DNA from: Telmatactis stephensoni
Taxonomy: Eukaryota > Cnidaria > Anthozoa > Actiniaria > Isophelliidae
NCBI GenBank assembly: GCA_029948255.1
Contig: JALIZF010001920.1
Span: 744,001 to 808,000 of the forward strand
DNA length: 64,000 nucleotides
Direction: 5' to 3'
The notes under the pieces were generated by a model. It had not been told where the DNA came from. It did no database searches and saw nothing but the letters and a program-made list of their open reading frames with translations. Made by a program: the position numbers and the translations under genes. Shown here piece by piece: positions 1-11,232 of this stretch; the stretch's first letter is position 1, and the number at the start of each line of letters is the position of its first letter.

Positions 1-394
1 TCGAGTGTTTGATATTTGAATTGTTATTCGTCTTATTCATGCGTGAACGGAACTCCATCAAACATTCAATCAAACAACATCAAACTTTTTTTTTCTTGTG
101 TTTGATGGGCAATGTTGGATTCGTTTGTCCGGCCAAAACGAACATGTTTGATGCGCGCATACGTAGTACGCTTGCTTATTCCTTCATATCCATAGATACG
201 ACCCGATTTCATAGCCCATAATACTTTTGATCGCTGTTGTTTGCGGCGATGTTGGATGCCGTTTGGCCACCTGTAAAAATGTTCGAGGACCAAACAATGT
301 TGGATCACCAAACAGTGTTTTATCGTGTTTGGTCATCAAACATTTCCAGTTTGGCCGGGCCTTAACTGATTCAATTCATGCAAAAGTATTTTTA
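1..394. other. non-coding, rich in CAAAC/GTTTG motifs
   Basis: No convincing coding sequence; both strands have overlapping short open frames of low complexity. Short motifs of the CATCAAAC / GTTTGATG type recur in both orientations (for example around 56-84, 101-107, 145-153 and 325-331), as do ACCAAACA and GTTGGAT. This mirror-like layout suggests a decayed fold-back transposable element running off the left edge of the window, but I could not define its ends. Confidence 0.35.
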
Positions 395-1018
395 TGACGT
401 CATTTTCAGTCTTGTTGGAATTTTCATCAGCTGAAAAACAAGTTTTCAATAATTGGGATAATCTCTGGCTGAGAGCACATGCTACGTGGTCAAACACTGA
501 CCACCATTTGAGGCAGACAATGAGATTCATCAGCTGTTTGAATTGAAACCCAGCAATAGAAACCTTGATAAGGAAGTCATATGTTGATTCGAAAGGTCCC
601 CTTCAAAAGTCGGATATAACCCAGCTTAACCCTCATTCTTCATTTTTAGTTGAGTTGTACCTAAGTCGCAGTTATCAAGAATGGATTGAAGAAATTTCTA
701 ATTTTCAGATGCTCTTCTCAGCCGGAAAATAAAAACAAACTAAAATCATAAAAATTGAACCCGCAAACATTTAGTACCACACTAGTTATAACAGCGCTCT
801 GGGTACGAGAAGGGAAGTTCGTCGGAAGGCTGACATAAAAACTATTGGCTCCCTGCGGCGATTGCTGAGTTTCACTGAAACAGCTGTTGGATCTCATTAT
901 CTGCCTCAAATGCATGGTGGTCAAACATTGACCACCATGTGCTCTCAACCAGAGAATATTCTATTGAAAACTTGCCTTTCAACTGATGAAAATTCCAACA
1001 AGACCGAAAATGACGTCA
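395..1018. mobile_element. fold-back (MITE-like) element with ~160-bp arms
   Basis: Bases 395-557 reappear inverted at 861-1018. Both arms carry TGACGTCATTTTC, CTTGTTGGAATTTTCATCAG, a GAGAGCACATG block, a GACCACCAT block and AAACCCAGCAAT in the same order on opposite strands. The spacer of about 300 bp has no coding potential. Long imperfect inverted arms without an ORF fit a non-autonomous DNA transposon. The arms match at roughly 80-85 percent by eye, so this is not a recent insertion. Confidence 0.75.
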
Positions 1019-1061
1019 TATGAAACCCAGCAATTCAGACAACTTCAATCGAAGACGTACT

Positions 1062-1295
1062 TTAGGGGGTGGGGCACAGGATCATCCTAGCACTAGGATC
1101 ATCCTCTAGCGGGCGAATCATCCTACCTGCTATACATTTACTGCATTCTGTTTACATGGAAATTTGTGTTTTCACTTCTGTTACGTAGGATCATCCTACT
1201 GAACAGAATGCTGTAAATGTAGCAGGTAGGATGATTCGCCTGCTAGGATGATCCTAGTACTAGGATGATCCTAGTGCCATGTTAACACCCCCTTA
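1062..1295. mobile_element. palindromic MITE with nested GGATCATCC repeats
   Basis: The stretch from TTAGGGGG at 1062 to CCCCCTTAA at 1295 is an almost complete palindrome. ACCTGCTATACATTTACTGCATTCTGTT on the left matches its reverse complement on the right. GGATCATCC/GGATGATCC units occur in pairs on each side of the centre and are themselves nearly palindromic. There is no ORF. Transcribed, it would fold into one long hairpin. Confidence 0.8.
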
Positions 1296-2160
1296 ATCAA
1301 CGGACGTATCGAAGTGTAACGCTGCAAACGTGCAAAGGAGATCGTCTTCTTTTTTAACTTTCGCTAGAGTTTCTCTAAACCTAACCCCTCTTTTGAAAGA
1401 TCCCTCCCCCAAACTAATTAGAGTCTAATTCATTTGAGCGAGAGTGAATTGTCAAACGTCGGATTGGGTTAAGAGAAAGTTAAAAAGTTCAGAATAAGAA
1501 AATTAAAGAAGAAAAGAACCGTTCAGGCGTGTTCAACAACTCGTGATTGAAAATCCTTCTTCAATTTTAAATATATCTGTAGCTCGAATATAGACGGGAT
1601 TACTGAAGAGCAGGAAAATTAAAATGGCAGTAATCTCGTCATCTCATCAGCAGAAATCTCTTCGGTTGCCATAGAACATTAAAAGTTCATTTTCCTAGTA
1701 TTCTCGCGCCATATTAGCTGTTCGTGCCGCCGAGTAGACGATCATATAGGACGCCTTGTTAGAATAGGAGACCTGGCGAATATATGAGTTGCCTCAGTAC
1801 GTCATGGGCGGTTAAAGTCGGATTCAAAAATGCAATTAATCACTCTAAGACCTACAAGGAAGGTTCAGTCCGAAAATAAGGAAATGATGTACACGCCCTG
1901 CTAGGTAGAGAGTCGATCTTGGGGAATTTGAATGAAATGTTTTGGATTTTGAAGACTCAAATACATATCAGCCTACTGGGCCTGCATTCGTACGTGCGTC
2001 GATAAGCCTTAAACCTAGTTCCAGCCAGCGAAAGAACAAGTGAAAGCATAGTGTTCCAATTTAATGAATTTTGACGCAACATGAACGCAAGCACAAGCAA
2101 AAAGTTATTTTTTGATTCTTGTACTTCCGCTTATGCTTCGGCTTGTGCTTGGGTCGCAGT
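1296..2160. other. intergenic, nothing recognised
   Basis: AT-rich sequence with frequent stops in all frames. No RNA gene, domain-bearing frame or clear repeat was seen. Confidence 0.5.
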
Positions 2161-2252
2161 GAAAACCTGCAGGCTTTATCGTGAACGCCGTCAAAACCTG
2201 CAGGCTTTATCGTGAACGCCGTCAAAACCTGCAGGCTTTATCGTGAACACCG
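2161..2252. repeat. 31-bp tandem repeat, three copies
   Basis: Three head-to-tail copies of a 31-bp unit beginning AAAACCTGCAGGC and ending GAACGCCGTC. The first two are identical and the third diverges at its end (GAACACCG). The unit contains the palindrome CCTGCAGG. Identical neighbours point to recent slippage or unequal exchange. Confidence 0.9.
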
Positions 2253-2352
2253 ATTAACGCAGTGTCGAGAAAGTTACAGAGAAGACTAGTTGAAAAAGGA
2301 CATCCCCAGAACAAAATACAGTAAGTGTAACAACTGCATGGAACTCCTGTCC

Positions 2353-3779
2353 CACGGGCGGATCTAGAGTAGTTCACTTAGTTTCCGGAAACTACTGAGA
2401 TTTTTCCCAGAAAAAAGAATTATTGAGATAATGAAAATAAATAATACAAATGGAACAAGTTTAAGCGTATTTTACCTTTATTTGGACGCCATTTTGAATT
2501 ATTTCCACAGGAAACCCACATGTTCCCAGGCTATTTTTGTAGCCGTTTCAAGTTTTATTGAGGGAGGGGTCCCACAGGAATTTCTAGCTATCATAACGTG
2601 CTAGTTCACAGTTTGGTATCCCTGTGTGAACTACTGCACCGGAAATAAAACACCCCGCCAGTAGTTTCCGAAGTGATTCACAGGAAGTAAAACACCCCAC
2701 AAGTGGTTCACACAGGAAACCCACAGTCAAACCAAGCACAAATTTACCATTCCAACTTGATTCTGATTGGCTAAAATCGGCGTAAACTAGTCCAGAAACT
2801 ACTGACAAAAGTATAAAAGGGCCAGCCTACCCTGGTGAGGTTCTTTGTCCATTGGAATCTTCGAACTCGTAACGAACAAAATGAAACACATGATCGAACG
2901 AACTTTCTTCAATTGTGGAACTGTTGCGGTTGAAATTCAACGTAAACAAGGAAATTGGGCAAATATTAAGCTCTAAGTTTAAGCTTGAGCTAACAGTTTC
3001 CTCGGTAAGCTATATTTACAATTGATAGCTGATGTTTTATATGAGTAGTTTTACTGAAATGTTCATAATTACGCGAACTCTGACCTTCAAACAGTGCGTT
3101 GGAATTTGGTTTCTTGCTTCCCCCACTTCAAACAACCAACCAAAAGGTACTCATAAAGATCTCTAAAATCCTAGGGCGATCGTGTAACAGCGAAATATAA
3201 TTTCGGTTTTTAGTTTAATAATAGATATTCGTATTCTTGATTTTCAGTATGATGGTTTGTCTCACGTCCACCAGCGTGGCGGCAAACTTTTAAGAACATA
3301 ATTTCAAACACAAAAGTGGCAAATATAACTTATTTTAACTACAATTAGCAATTCAAAGTGTATATAAACACAAAATACTGTGGTTTGAAAGAATTTGTAG
3401 TGATTTCCCCGGCTTTTCAGGCGCGTGACTTTGCGTTGTGTGACATAACACCGGCTACAACTCTTGCCGAATAAAACATTTTGTGCATCAAATTATTTCG
3501 ATATAAGTTCAAAAATTATCTAAAAACACAGTTTCCTAGACCATATTTTAGAATAAAATCGATTGGATGTGAAATTAAATTGAGTTAGATTTTTCTTGAA
3601 CCTATGACGACGACTTGATCAGTGTCTGAGTTCGGATGATTTTGAAAATTGTAGTAATGTGTTTATTGTGGGTGCTAATGCTCAGAATATGCAAAGTGTA
3701 AATGGTATCATAGGATTTAATGATATTAAGTTTCGGTCGAGTTGGAAACTACTCAGTCAAAATGCTAGATCCGCCCCTG
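2353..3779. mobile_element. 1.4-kb element with TIRs CA(C/G)GGGCGGATCTAG, 5-bp TSD
   Basis: The left end CACGGGCGGATCTAG and right end CTAGATCCGCCCCTG are inverted copies with one mismatch. The five bases outside each end are the same, TGTCC (2348-2352 and 3780-3784), as expected for a target-site duplication. GTTTCC/GGAAACTACT blocks recur near both ends. No transposase frame is visible, so it is non-autonomous. Two shorter relatives (18105-18261 and 27984-28157) also have 5-bp duplications. CAGGGG-type ends with 5-bp duplications would fit a hAT-like family, but the superfamily is only inferred. Confidence 0.7.
2812..2820 (+). promoter_or_regulatory. TATA-box-like site inside the 1.4-kb element
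   Basis: TATAAAAGG lies 61 bp before an ATG at 2881 that opens a 31-codon frame ending at 2976. The spacing suits a core promoter, but the peptide has no recognisable motif and no continuation exon was found. It may be a promoter left over from the element's autonomous ancestor. Confidence 0.3.
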
Positions 3780-3784
3780 TGTCC

Positions 3785-6700
3785 ATCCTCATTTTTATAG
3801 GTATCAACAGCACATGCGCAGCTCATCATCATGGCTGGCATTTCGTATGAGCGCATATTTGGTAATCAGACACTTTCATGATAACAGGTCAGATAAAAAC
3901 CCTGGCTCTTTCCGCAGTCAAATTTGTTCAATTTGTTCTTGAAGCTTAACTCAGTGGTGTAAAATTAAATGATCTTTGCTGAAGATTTTAACATGTGTGT
4001 AGTAGCTAGTGTATGGTAGTGATCAGTGCGCCCAAAGTTAGAAATGATTGACCATGCACCCAAGAAACCCGCGCGCACCTTACGAACCATATCATTGTTT
4101 TTTGTTTCCAAAGTGGCTTGCAAAAAGCCCAGTCAGTTTACATCGCATTTAGATGTTGGCGATGGAAATGCGGGAAACTGATTTTATGAGTGATTTAAAT
4201 TCATTGTTATTCCCGAAGGGAAACATACACACACGCGAAAAATGCAGTCAGTGATTAACAGTAACATCCACTTCCACAGTTTTGCCGATTGCTAGTTCTT
4301 CTCCCTCCCGCCTGTTGCCTCCCCCTCCCCCTTCTCCACTTACATCTCCTCTCAGAGGGTAGGTATTTACAAATGAGAGAGCGAAATAGAAAACACCCTC
4401 TAGTGCACGCACAGGGTTATTGTTTTCAGTGGCCGCTCGAACAGACTGTATTTACCAATTAATACCATCTGCTGGAGATATTGGGAAATCATTAGCAAAG
4501 AGTGATGTAGTATATTAGTATGATTTCACATACCGTCTAGCCACAGACTACATCTGATGCAAGTTACGTGGTCTAGTATTAAGAAGCTTTGATTCGTGAT
4601 GGGATTTCCGTCCAACTTAATTCAAATCATCAAAATGGGCGTATCACCTCCACGTGGCTGCAAAACACTGTTGACAGCAAATTAAACTGGAAGGAAATTC
4701 TAATGCTGTCCCACTGGGTTCAAGAAAGAGCGAAAATATCGTTTAACACGGGACTCAGTTGGGGGTCTTTGATGAATTTACAAGGAAACAAAACGAACTG
4801 ATCAATAATGTAGGCACTATGATTTTGTATCGTCTACACCAAAATTTCTTCATCAACAAGTTGAAGAATGCATCACAAATGGTTTTTAATTTCCCCAAAC
4901 CGTCTGCTATATGATAAGCTCTTGCCCTCGAAATTCAATTTTGCGCCCATTTTTGGATTATCGCTTTTCATCAACAAGAGTAATACCGCCTAGTTTTGCG
5001 CCTAGTCATGGCCTTGTTTATTATTTTTAATTGGCAATCTTCAATGATGAGATTGGTGTAATTAGCTCATTTGTTCTTCGTTATGTTTTCGATGAAATTA
5101 CATACAACAAGAAAGCGCTTGGGTCACGTCATGACCGACAATTTTGTTCAATAAACAAATTAATTCGTTACTCGTTTTATTTGGTGACTCTTTTTTAAGT
5201 AAAATGAAGGGACAGCCTGACTTGTAGTCAAACCTTACGGACCTCGCCGTGTCATGACCGTCAATGCCATGTTGACTGTAAAACATACGAAATTCATTTC
5301 CTGCCGCAACAGTGCCATGATCGTGTCGTTGTTACAGTCTCGAGGAAAAAAAAGCTGCATATAAAGGCTACTTTACGCTGTTTCCCAGGTAGAAGTTGCA
5401 GAGCTTCATCTGTAACATCTTGAATCCCTTGACCTTGGGTAAATGTATATTGCGTCTCGGTAACAGAAAATGTTTTGACTCGAAATACGACTAATTTCGA
5501 ATTCATGATCACCAGTTCCTAATTAGGTGTGAAGGTCCGGCTAATTTTTCTTCAGTCATTCATTCTTCTACTGAACTTTCTTTCTCTTTTTCCTTTTTTC
5601 TTTTCTTGTCTTCTTTTTTGCCAAAGTCAGCCAAATCTCAAGTAGTTTATTCTTTTGGTAATCCCAGCTATGGCATCGACAATTTTACTCAATAAAGGAT
5701 TCGACGTAAACGAAAATGAAATGTGGTTGAGTCTTGATTGAAGCAATACTTGCGGTATTCAAAATCCGGCTTTTTTGATTTCTCTAGTTAATCCGCTTCC
5801 CTTTGATCTGGGTTCAGATCCAAACTTCGAAACGAATTGAAAGAGTGTCATATGTATGAAGAATAAAATAAGAGACCAAATTATCAGAGAAATGGATTTA
5901 TAAACGCCTATTTTAGATTTCTTGGTCAGATTTTCAATTAATCACAATTCACAGTTCTTTTACGACACACAGAGAGGTAAAGTCACTTGGTTATAGAAAA
6001 AACGTTTTGTACAATGTTTATTCAAATTTAGCCTTAGCTTGAGATATCCATATATAGCTATAATTTTAAAATTCTTTGAAAGTAGAGTTTTAAAGGAACC
6101 ACTTCTCAAACGTCAATGCAAGCATGGCAACCAGCTCGAACGTTATGCTCCTTTGGTTGCCATTCACTACTTTGCTACTAGATTATGTATTTTTTCTATT
6201 TTCTTTTAATAATATGTAAGGTAATTATTAATTTATACAATATATTGTGAATAAATATGGAATAGGAATTGGAAAATTATAGATGAAATTTGAGCAGATT
6301 CTTCAAAGTGTTCCAGTCGGCGAGAGGTGAGGCTCAAAAGGGAGTAGACGAAAGCCAAAGGGATTGATCTGTCCACTGTCAGAAATCCACAAAAATCCAC
6401 GTTTTTGCTACAAAAATGAGGTACCTCCAAATAATATAATTAACGCTAAAAATCAAAGATGGCGGACATATACAGTTTTTTAATATCAGTATTAGCTCAG
6501 CGTTCAGTTCCGACCACTTAGCAACTATTACTATCTCAGAGAAGATTTATAAGAGTCAACAGTTTCGAAATGAAACTCTACACTAATGACTCCTCCTTTC
6601 TCTGTTCGATAAGGCTGAGAACCGCCGCGCGCACGCGCAAAATTAAAGATGGCCCTAGTCGATTTGCAAAGTATATCACACAGTTTCACCCACTTCATAG

Positions 6701-7269
6701 AGCAACGATAGTTTCATCAACCAATTAAAAATAAATGGGTCATTCCCGCTGATCGCGTAGGTGTCTTCTGCTAAAATAACACATTTTGCAGTCTAAACAC
6801 CCCTGATTGTTACTAAAAACAGTTAATTACATCCAAATATAAAATTTAATAATTCTTGCATGTTTAAAAAAAATTTCACTAAGATCCCCTTTGAACATTT
6901 TGAGAGTATCTTAACTTTTTGATAAAGCATGAGTATACCCCTCTCCCTTCACTTACTCTCATTGGAGGAAGCTTGGATTCTTGCTAGGGAGTGGTCCGCT
7001 GAGTGCACCCCTACATATAAAGTGACTGTGTGGAGAATTTTAATCACGAGTGACTATTGTTAAACGACCGCCTTTTCCGGTAACAATTAGTCGGTAAAAC
7101 CTAACTTAATAACTTTTTTTGTCAAATCGAGGATATTTGCAAAGTAAATTCGAACACCCGCTAGGATTTTTACCAAAAGTTTCTATACTTTAAAAGCAGT
7201 GGTTTATATGATATCTGCGCAAAGATTCAAATTGAGCAATATCTATGGCTCTGTAAAGGCCGCTTTCTT
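3785..7269. other. intergenic, no gene seen
   Basis: AT-rich, with only short unsupported frames on either strand. There is a pyrimidine tract near 5565-5630. No RNA gene, conserved domain or clear inverted repeat was identified. Confidence 0.5.
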
Positions 7270-8560
7270 ATCGACTTATCTGTCAACATTAAGGGGCCTA
7301 GACCATGCAGTGAAGAAATAACGAGTTTTCAAGTAGTGTTTACAAGTGAACAGAAAAGTAAGAGACGGAAGCAGAGTTTTGGCTAGATGACAGATCCTCC
7401 AAGTACTAGCGAAAACATGACATGACCACTATAACAGTTATAACGGCCAAACCTAAGGCGAATGGACATACCTATAGAAGACTGATAGTGAAATTTCAAG
7501 CTATTTCACTGAAGAAGCAAGATCTGCAGAATGTAAAAGGGGATGGAATGTTTTGCCTGAGATGAGAGATCCTCGAATCGAAATTAAATCCTTGAACGAA
7601 ATTAAAAACAAAAACATTATAAACAAACCTAAGACGAGTGGGCCTAAGTTACCTATAGAAGACTGTTGGGGAAATTATATTTTAATAGCTTTTCCAGTAT
7701 AAACTTTTATCAGTATGAGACTTGTAGGGACGCTGACAGAAATGGAGTTGGAATGTACGTTGTCTGAGATCAGAGATCCTCAAAGTACCAGTGGCGTGAA
7801 TGAAAACAAGCTATTATAGGCAAACCTAGGGCGAGTAATCGTGGAGGATTCAACAAAAGTCTGTTAGGAAGATTTCAGTATAGGTTTTTAGGCTACAGTA
7901 GTCGTTTGAAAAAAATAAAAATAGCTCTGCAGGGGCAACCGACCATGTTAGAAATCATTTCCTGATATGATTTTAATGAGGCTTAAAAAAAATAATGAAA
8001 ACGCGTAGGCGAACAGTCAACTAGAATGGCGGCGGCTCAATCTATTAGAAAGTCCCGGTTTCTTGAATGATTTAAAAGCCAAGGTCTTGTTGGAAAATTG
8101 ATATAAATGTACTAATGAAACCAGTTCTGCAAAGGGATATCTTGAAAGGGTCTCCAACTAAGCTGTTATATTATTGTAAAAGAATGAGAAGAAACAAGCA
8201 ATGGGTTCGCTATAGGATGAGGTTTTATTAGAAGCGACGAATCATCTCCGATGACCAGAGAATGGAGTGAAACCATATTTTAATGAAAAAACTCTGCAGG
8301 GGAAGTCATTGAAGAAAGAAATGATATCTACCTTTTAGCAACACAAAAAGAAAAGGGAAATGTCGAAATTCGCCTGTGGCAACTGATGTGAAATGTGTTC
8401 CTTTGTGACTACTGGGAAATTTATGCAGTCTACCCCTCAATACAAAAACATCTCTGCAGGAGCAAACTATTTAGTGATGATATCCAACCTATTAGAAAGC
8501 AAAAAATGAGGATTTTCCGAGATAACTTCTAAGATCGCCATCTTGATTTCATTGTTGAGC
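7270..8560. repeat. decayed tandem array, ~160-200-bp period
   Basis: Related blocks recur in one orientation. GAGAGATCCTC-like motifs occur near 7390, 7563 and 7765. AAACCTA(A/G)G(A/G)CGA(A/G)T occurs near 7449, 7625 and 7823, each followed by an AAGACTG/AAGTCTG block. CTCTGCAGGGG-like motifs occur near 7924, 8291 and 8451, with a weaker TTCTGCAAAGG near 8127. Spacing is roughly 160-200 bp and divergence is high. There are stops in every frame, so this looks like an old satellite-type array and not coding repeats. Confidence 0.5.
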
Positions 8561-11232
8561 ATATGGACCTCCAAAACACGACTCTCTGGCGATATGAGAA
8601 ACATTGCTTTGGATATTAAAAACTATTTTGGAAGACATGGTGACTCAAATTAAATTTTTAATGAAAAGAATCCAAAGAAAAGCAACGAAAACACTGGAGA
8701 TCGAATTGTTGTGGGAAAAGCTATAGAGCTTGCAAGAGTAAAAATGTTTTAGACTGAATTAAGAACTTATTAGCGCGAAAGGGACTTTTAAAAATCGGTG
8801 AAAACACCAGAATTCTCCCAAATAAACTTTGAAGGAATTATTAAGGTAGAAAGTTTTCCGCCCACTGGAGGCGGTTAAAATAGACTAAAAAAGTATTTTC
8901 AGAATTTTCACAAACTGTTATTCAAAATGAATTTTTAATCAAAGACCAAATTCTAGAATAAAAAATATTGTCTCTCAAGTAACTTAAAATTGAAGTAACT
9001 GAAGAAATTCTCTTCTAAACAATTACAGTGAAGGCGGTGTTTTGATAAATTTGAAAAGACCAATGATTTAAAATAAATTATTAATTTTTCAATAGGATTC
9101 GCTGGTACAAAAATGGAAAAATAAAAGATCATGATCCAGACGATTGGAAGATGAAAAATACAAATGAAAAATCTTACATTTTAGACTCCATTTCATTAAA
9201 AACATAGTTATATTCTCAATAGAATTATTTTACTTTCTGCGCCTTAGTGCAATGTCATCTTCAGATCTCGAGGCTCCATTAGCGTCTTCCCGCCAAAACT
9301 GATCACGTGACCAGTTTCATGATTTCTTCAAATTAAATCACCCTCAGTCATTGTATGAGACTTCTGCAAGCTTTGGAGCGATTTCAATTCTTATTTTTTA
9401 AATCTCTTTAAACGGATATAAGTCAAATCTGGATTAAGGATGGTATGGCCAAACTCTGATTGACTGAACATTTCGGCTTTTTCTCATTGTTTCGGTTCAA
9501 CTTTTTGGCGCCGAAACTTGTGCCAAAAACATGATGTAAATGTGTAAACAAAAAAATGTTCTTCAAGCTGCATGACGTTTCTCGAAATGTAAATATTTTT
9601 TGTTAAACCAATATAATTACTCAACTTAAATGGCTGATGGAATTTAAAATTTCATTGCAATGATAAGCAGTCTATTTCAACGAGAGAATATTTCAAACTT
9701 GAAAAGGTGGAAAATCCCAACAAATCTAAGACAACTCCACACCGGAAAGATGAAATACCGAGAAATAAATAAAGGGAACGAAAAAAAGTTATTAAAAGGT
9801 AAATTTGAAAGAAGATTTATCCTTTGACTAATTACGATGACTTCAAGACCAAAGAAATGAAATATTAACTAGAGGATTTCACTATATTTTAATAAAAAAT
9901 CCCTCTACTTATTGGCTGTGTAGTAATTACCCAAACAAGATCCAGATATCGTGGGGTTTTTCACTGTGAATGCAAAAAGGAGCTCAGCTCTTTTAGCTTT
10001 AATTATTCCCAATATTCTATCCATTGAAGGACCTACAAGTGAGTCTTTTTCGGTAATTAAGTTCAAATTGACAAGCTTATTAATACAAGTTGAACATTTT
10101 AGGCAATTACATGTTCACCAAGCGTCGGACTGCTCCAGTTTAAATTCCAATGCTGGCGTGTTTAGACTCCTTGTACCTCCTTGGGTGGTTTTTCATAACT
10201 CCAAAAGCAATCCCAGGCCATCCTCAGTTATTGGCTGAGGTGATATCATAGTTAAGCTGAAACCATGGGTTTCTGTGACTCTTTATTCGCATTATCTTTG
10301 GAAATCTTTGGAAATAAATCTATTCTCGCTAAATTACATTATCACCAAAAATCTCCTGATAACTAGCGTATTGAAAGCGTTCGTTAGACATGCCAAATTA
10401 CCCTTTGTTTTTACACAGGGAATCGAAAATCAAATCAAAACTGAAGCGCAATGTCGTGGAAGAAAGGAAAGATTTTTTTTTTCACATCCTCGACTGAACA
10501 AAAACATCGAGTTCCTGGTCCAGCGCCACATTCTTATCTATTTTGTCAAACGTTGGATAAATGAATCACCAAGACGGTCTAATTATAGGCTTCTCTTTCA
10601 ATGACAAGCTTATTTGTTTTTAGTCATTCATCAACATATGGGGTTTCTGGTAGTGACATTCAACCGGCCTCAAAACACCATAAAGGCAGTAAATAAGCCT
10701 GGTTAGTGTTAAAGCTACATTTTGTTTTGCGTTGTTTTACACCTCGAAAGCTTGTGTACAAGTTTCTGTGTACACACCAAGAAATAACAATGAAATATCA
10801 TGACAGGAAATTGGGTTAATTCCAGAACTCACGATAAAAATTTAATAAAAGTGAACAGTACTTCGTACAGTAAAAACTGATTAACTCAAACCTCTGAAGC
10901 CCAAAAGGGTTGAGATCGCTTTGAAAAATGATTAAAATTGACGCAAATTGCTTGCATATTTTCTTCTGCAGCGGTAGATCTAAGTCCATTACGTAATCCC
11001 ACGTGACCTTATTTTTATTGCCGATATAATAAATCAGCCCGAACAAGTCCAAGCAACACAGCTGCCGGTACGTGATAGCCAGAGAACAAAGAACGGTCAC
11101 CACACGAGCGTTGAATATTCAGTCGGCTAAGTGAAGTAAACCCACGTTATCGTCATCCAGACCATGTGATTGTTTAGCACAGTTAACCTCATCCTTCACT
11201 AGAAGAGGCGAACTGTTCAAGTTACCCACATA
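8561..11232. other. intergenic upstream of the Ig/FN3 gene
   Basis: AT-rich sequence. Longer open frames near 9951-10238 and 10275-10604 read as low-complexity translations without motif, splice support or codon bias, so I do not call them genes. The Ig/FN3 gene's promoter should lie within the last few hundred bases, but no obvious TATA box was found. Confidence 0.45.

Noticed and set aside
10275..10604. A 109-codon open frame upstream of the Ig/FN3 gene
   Set aside because: No motif, signal peptide or splice support, and its composition matches that of random AT-rich DNA.
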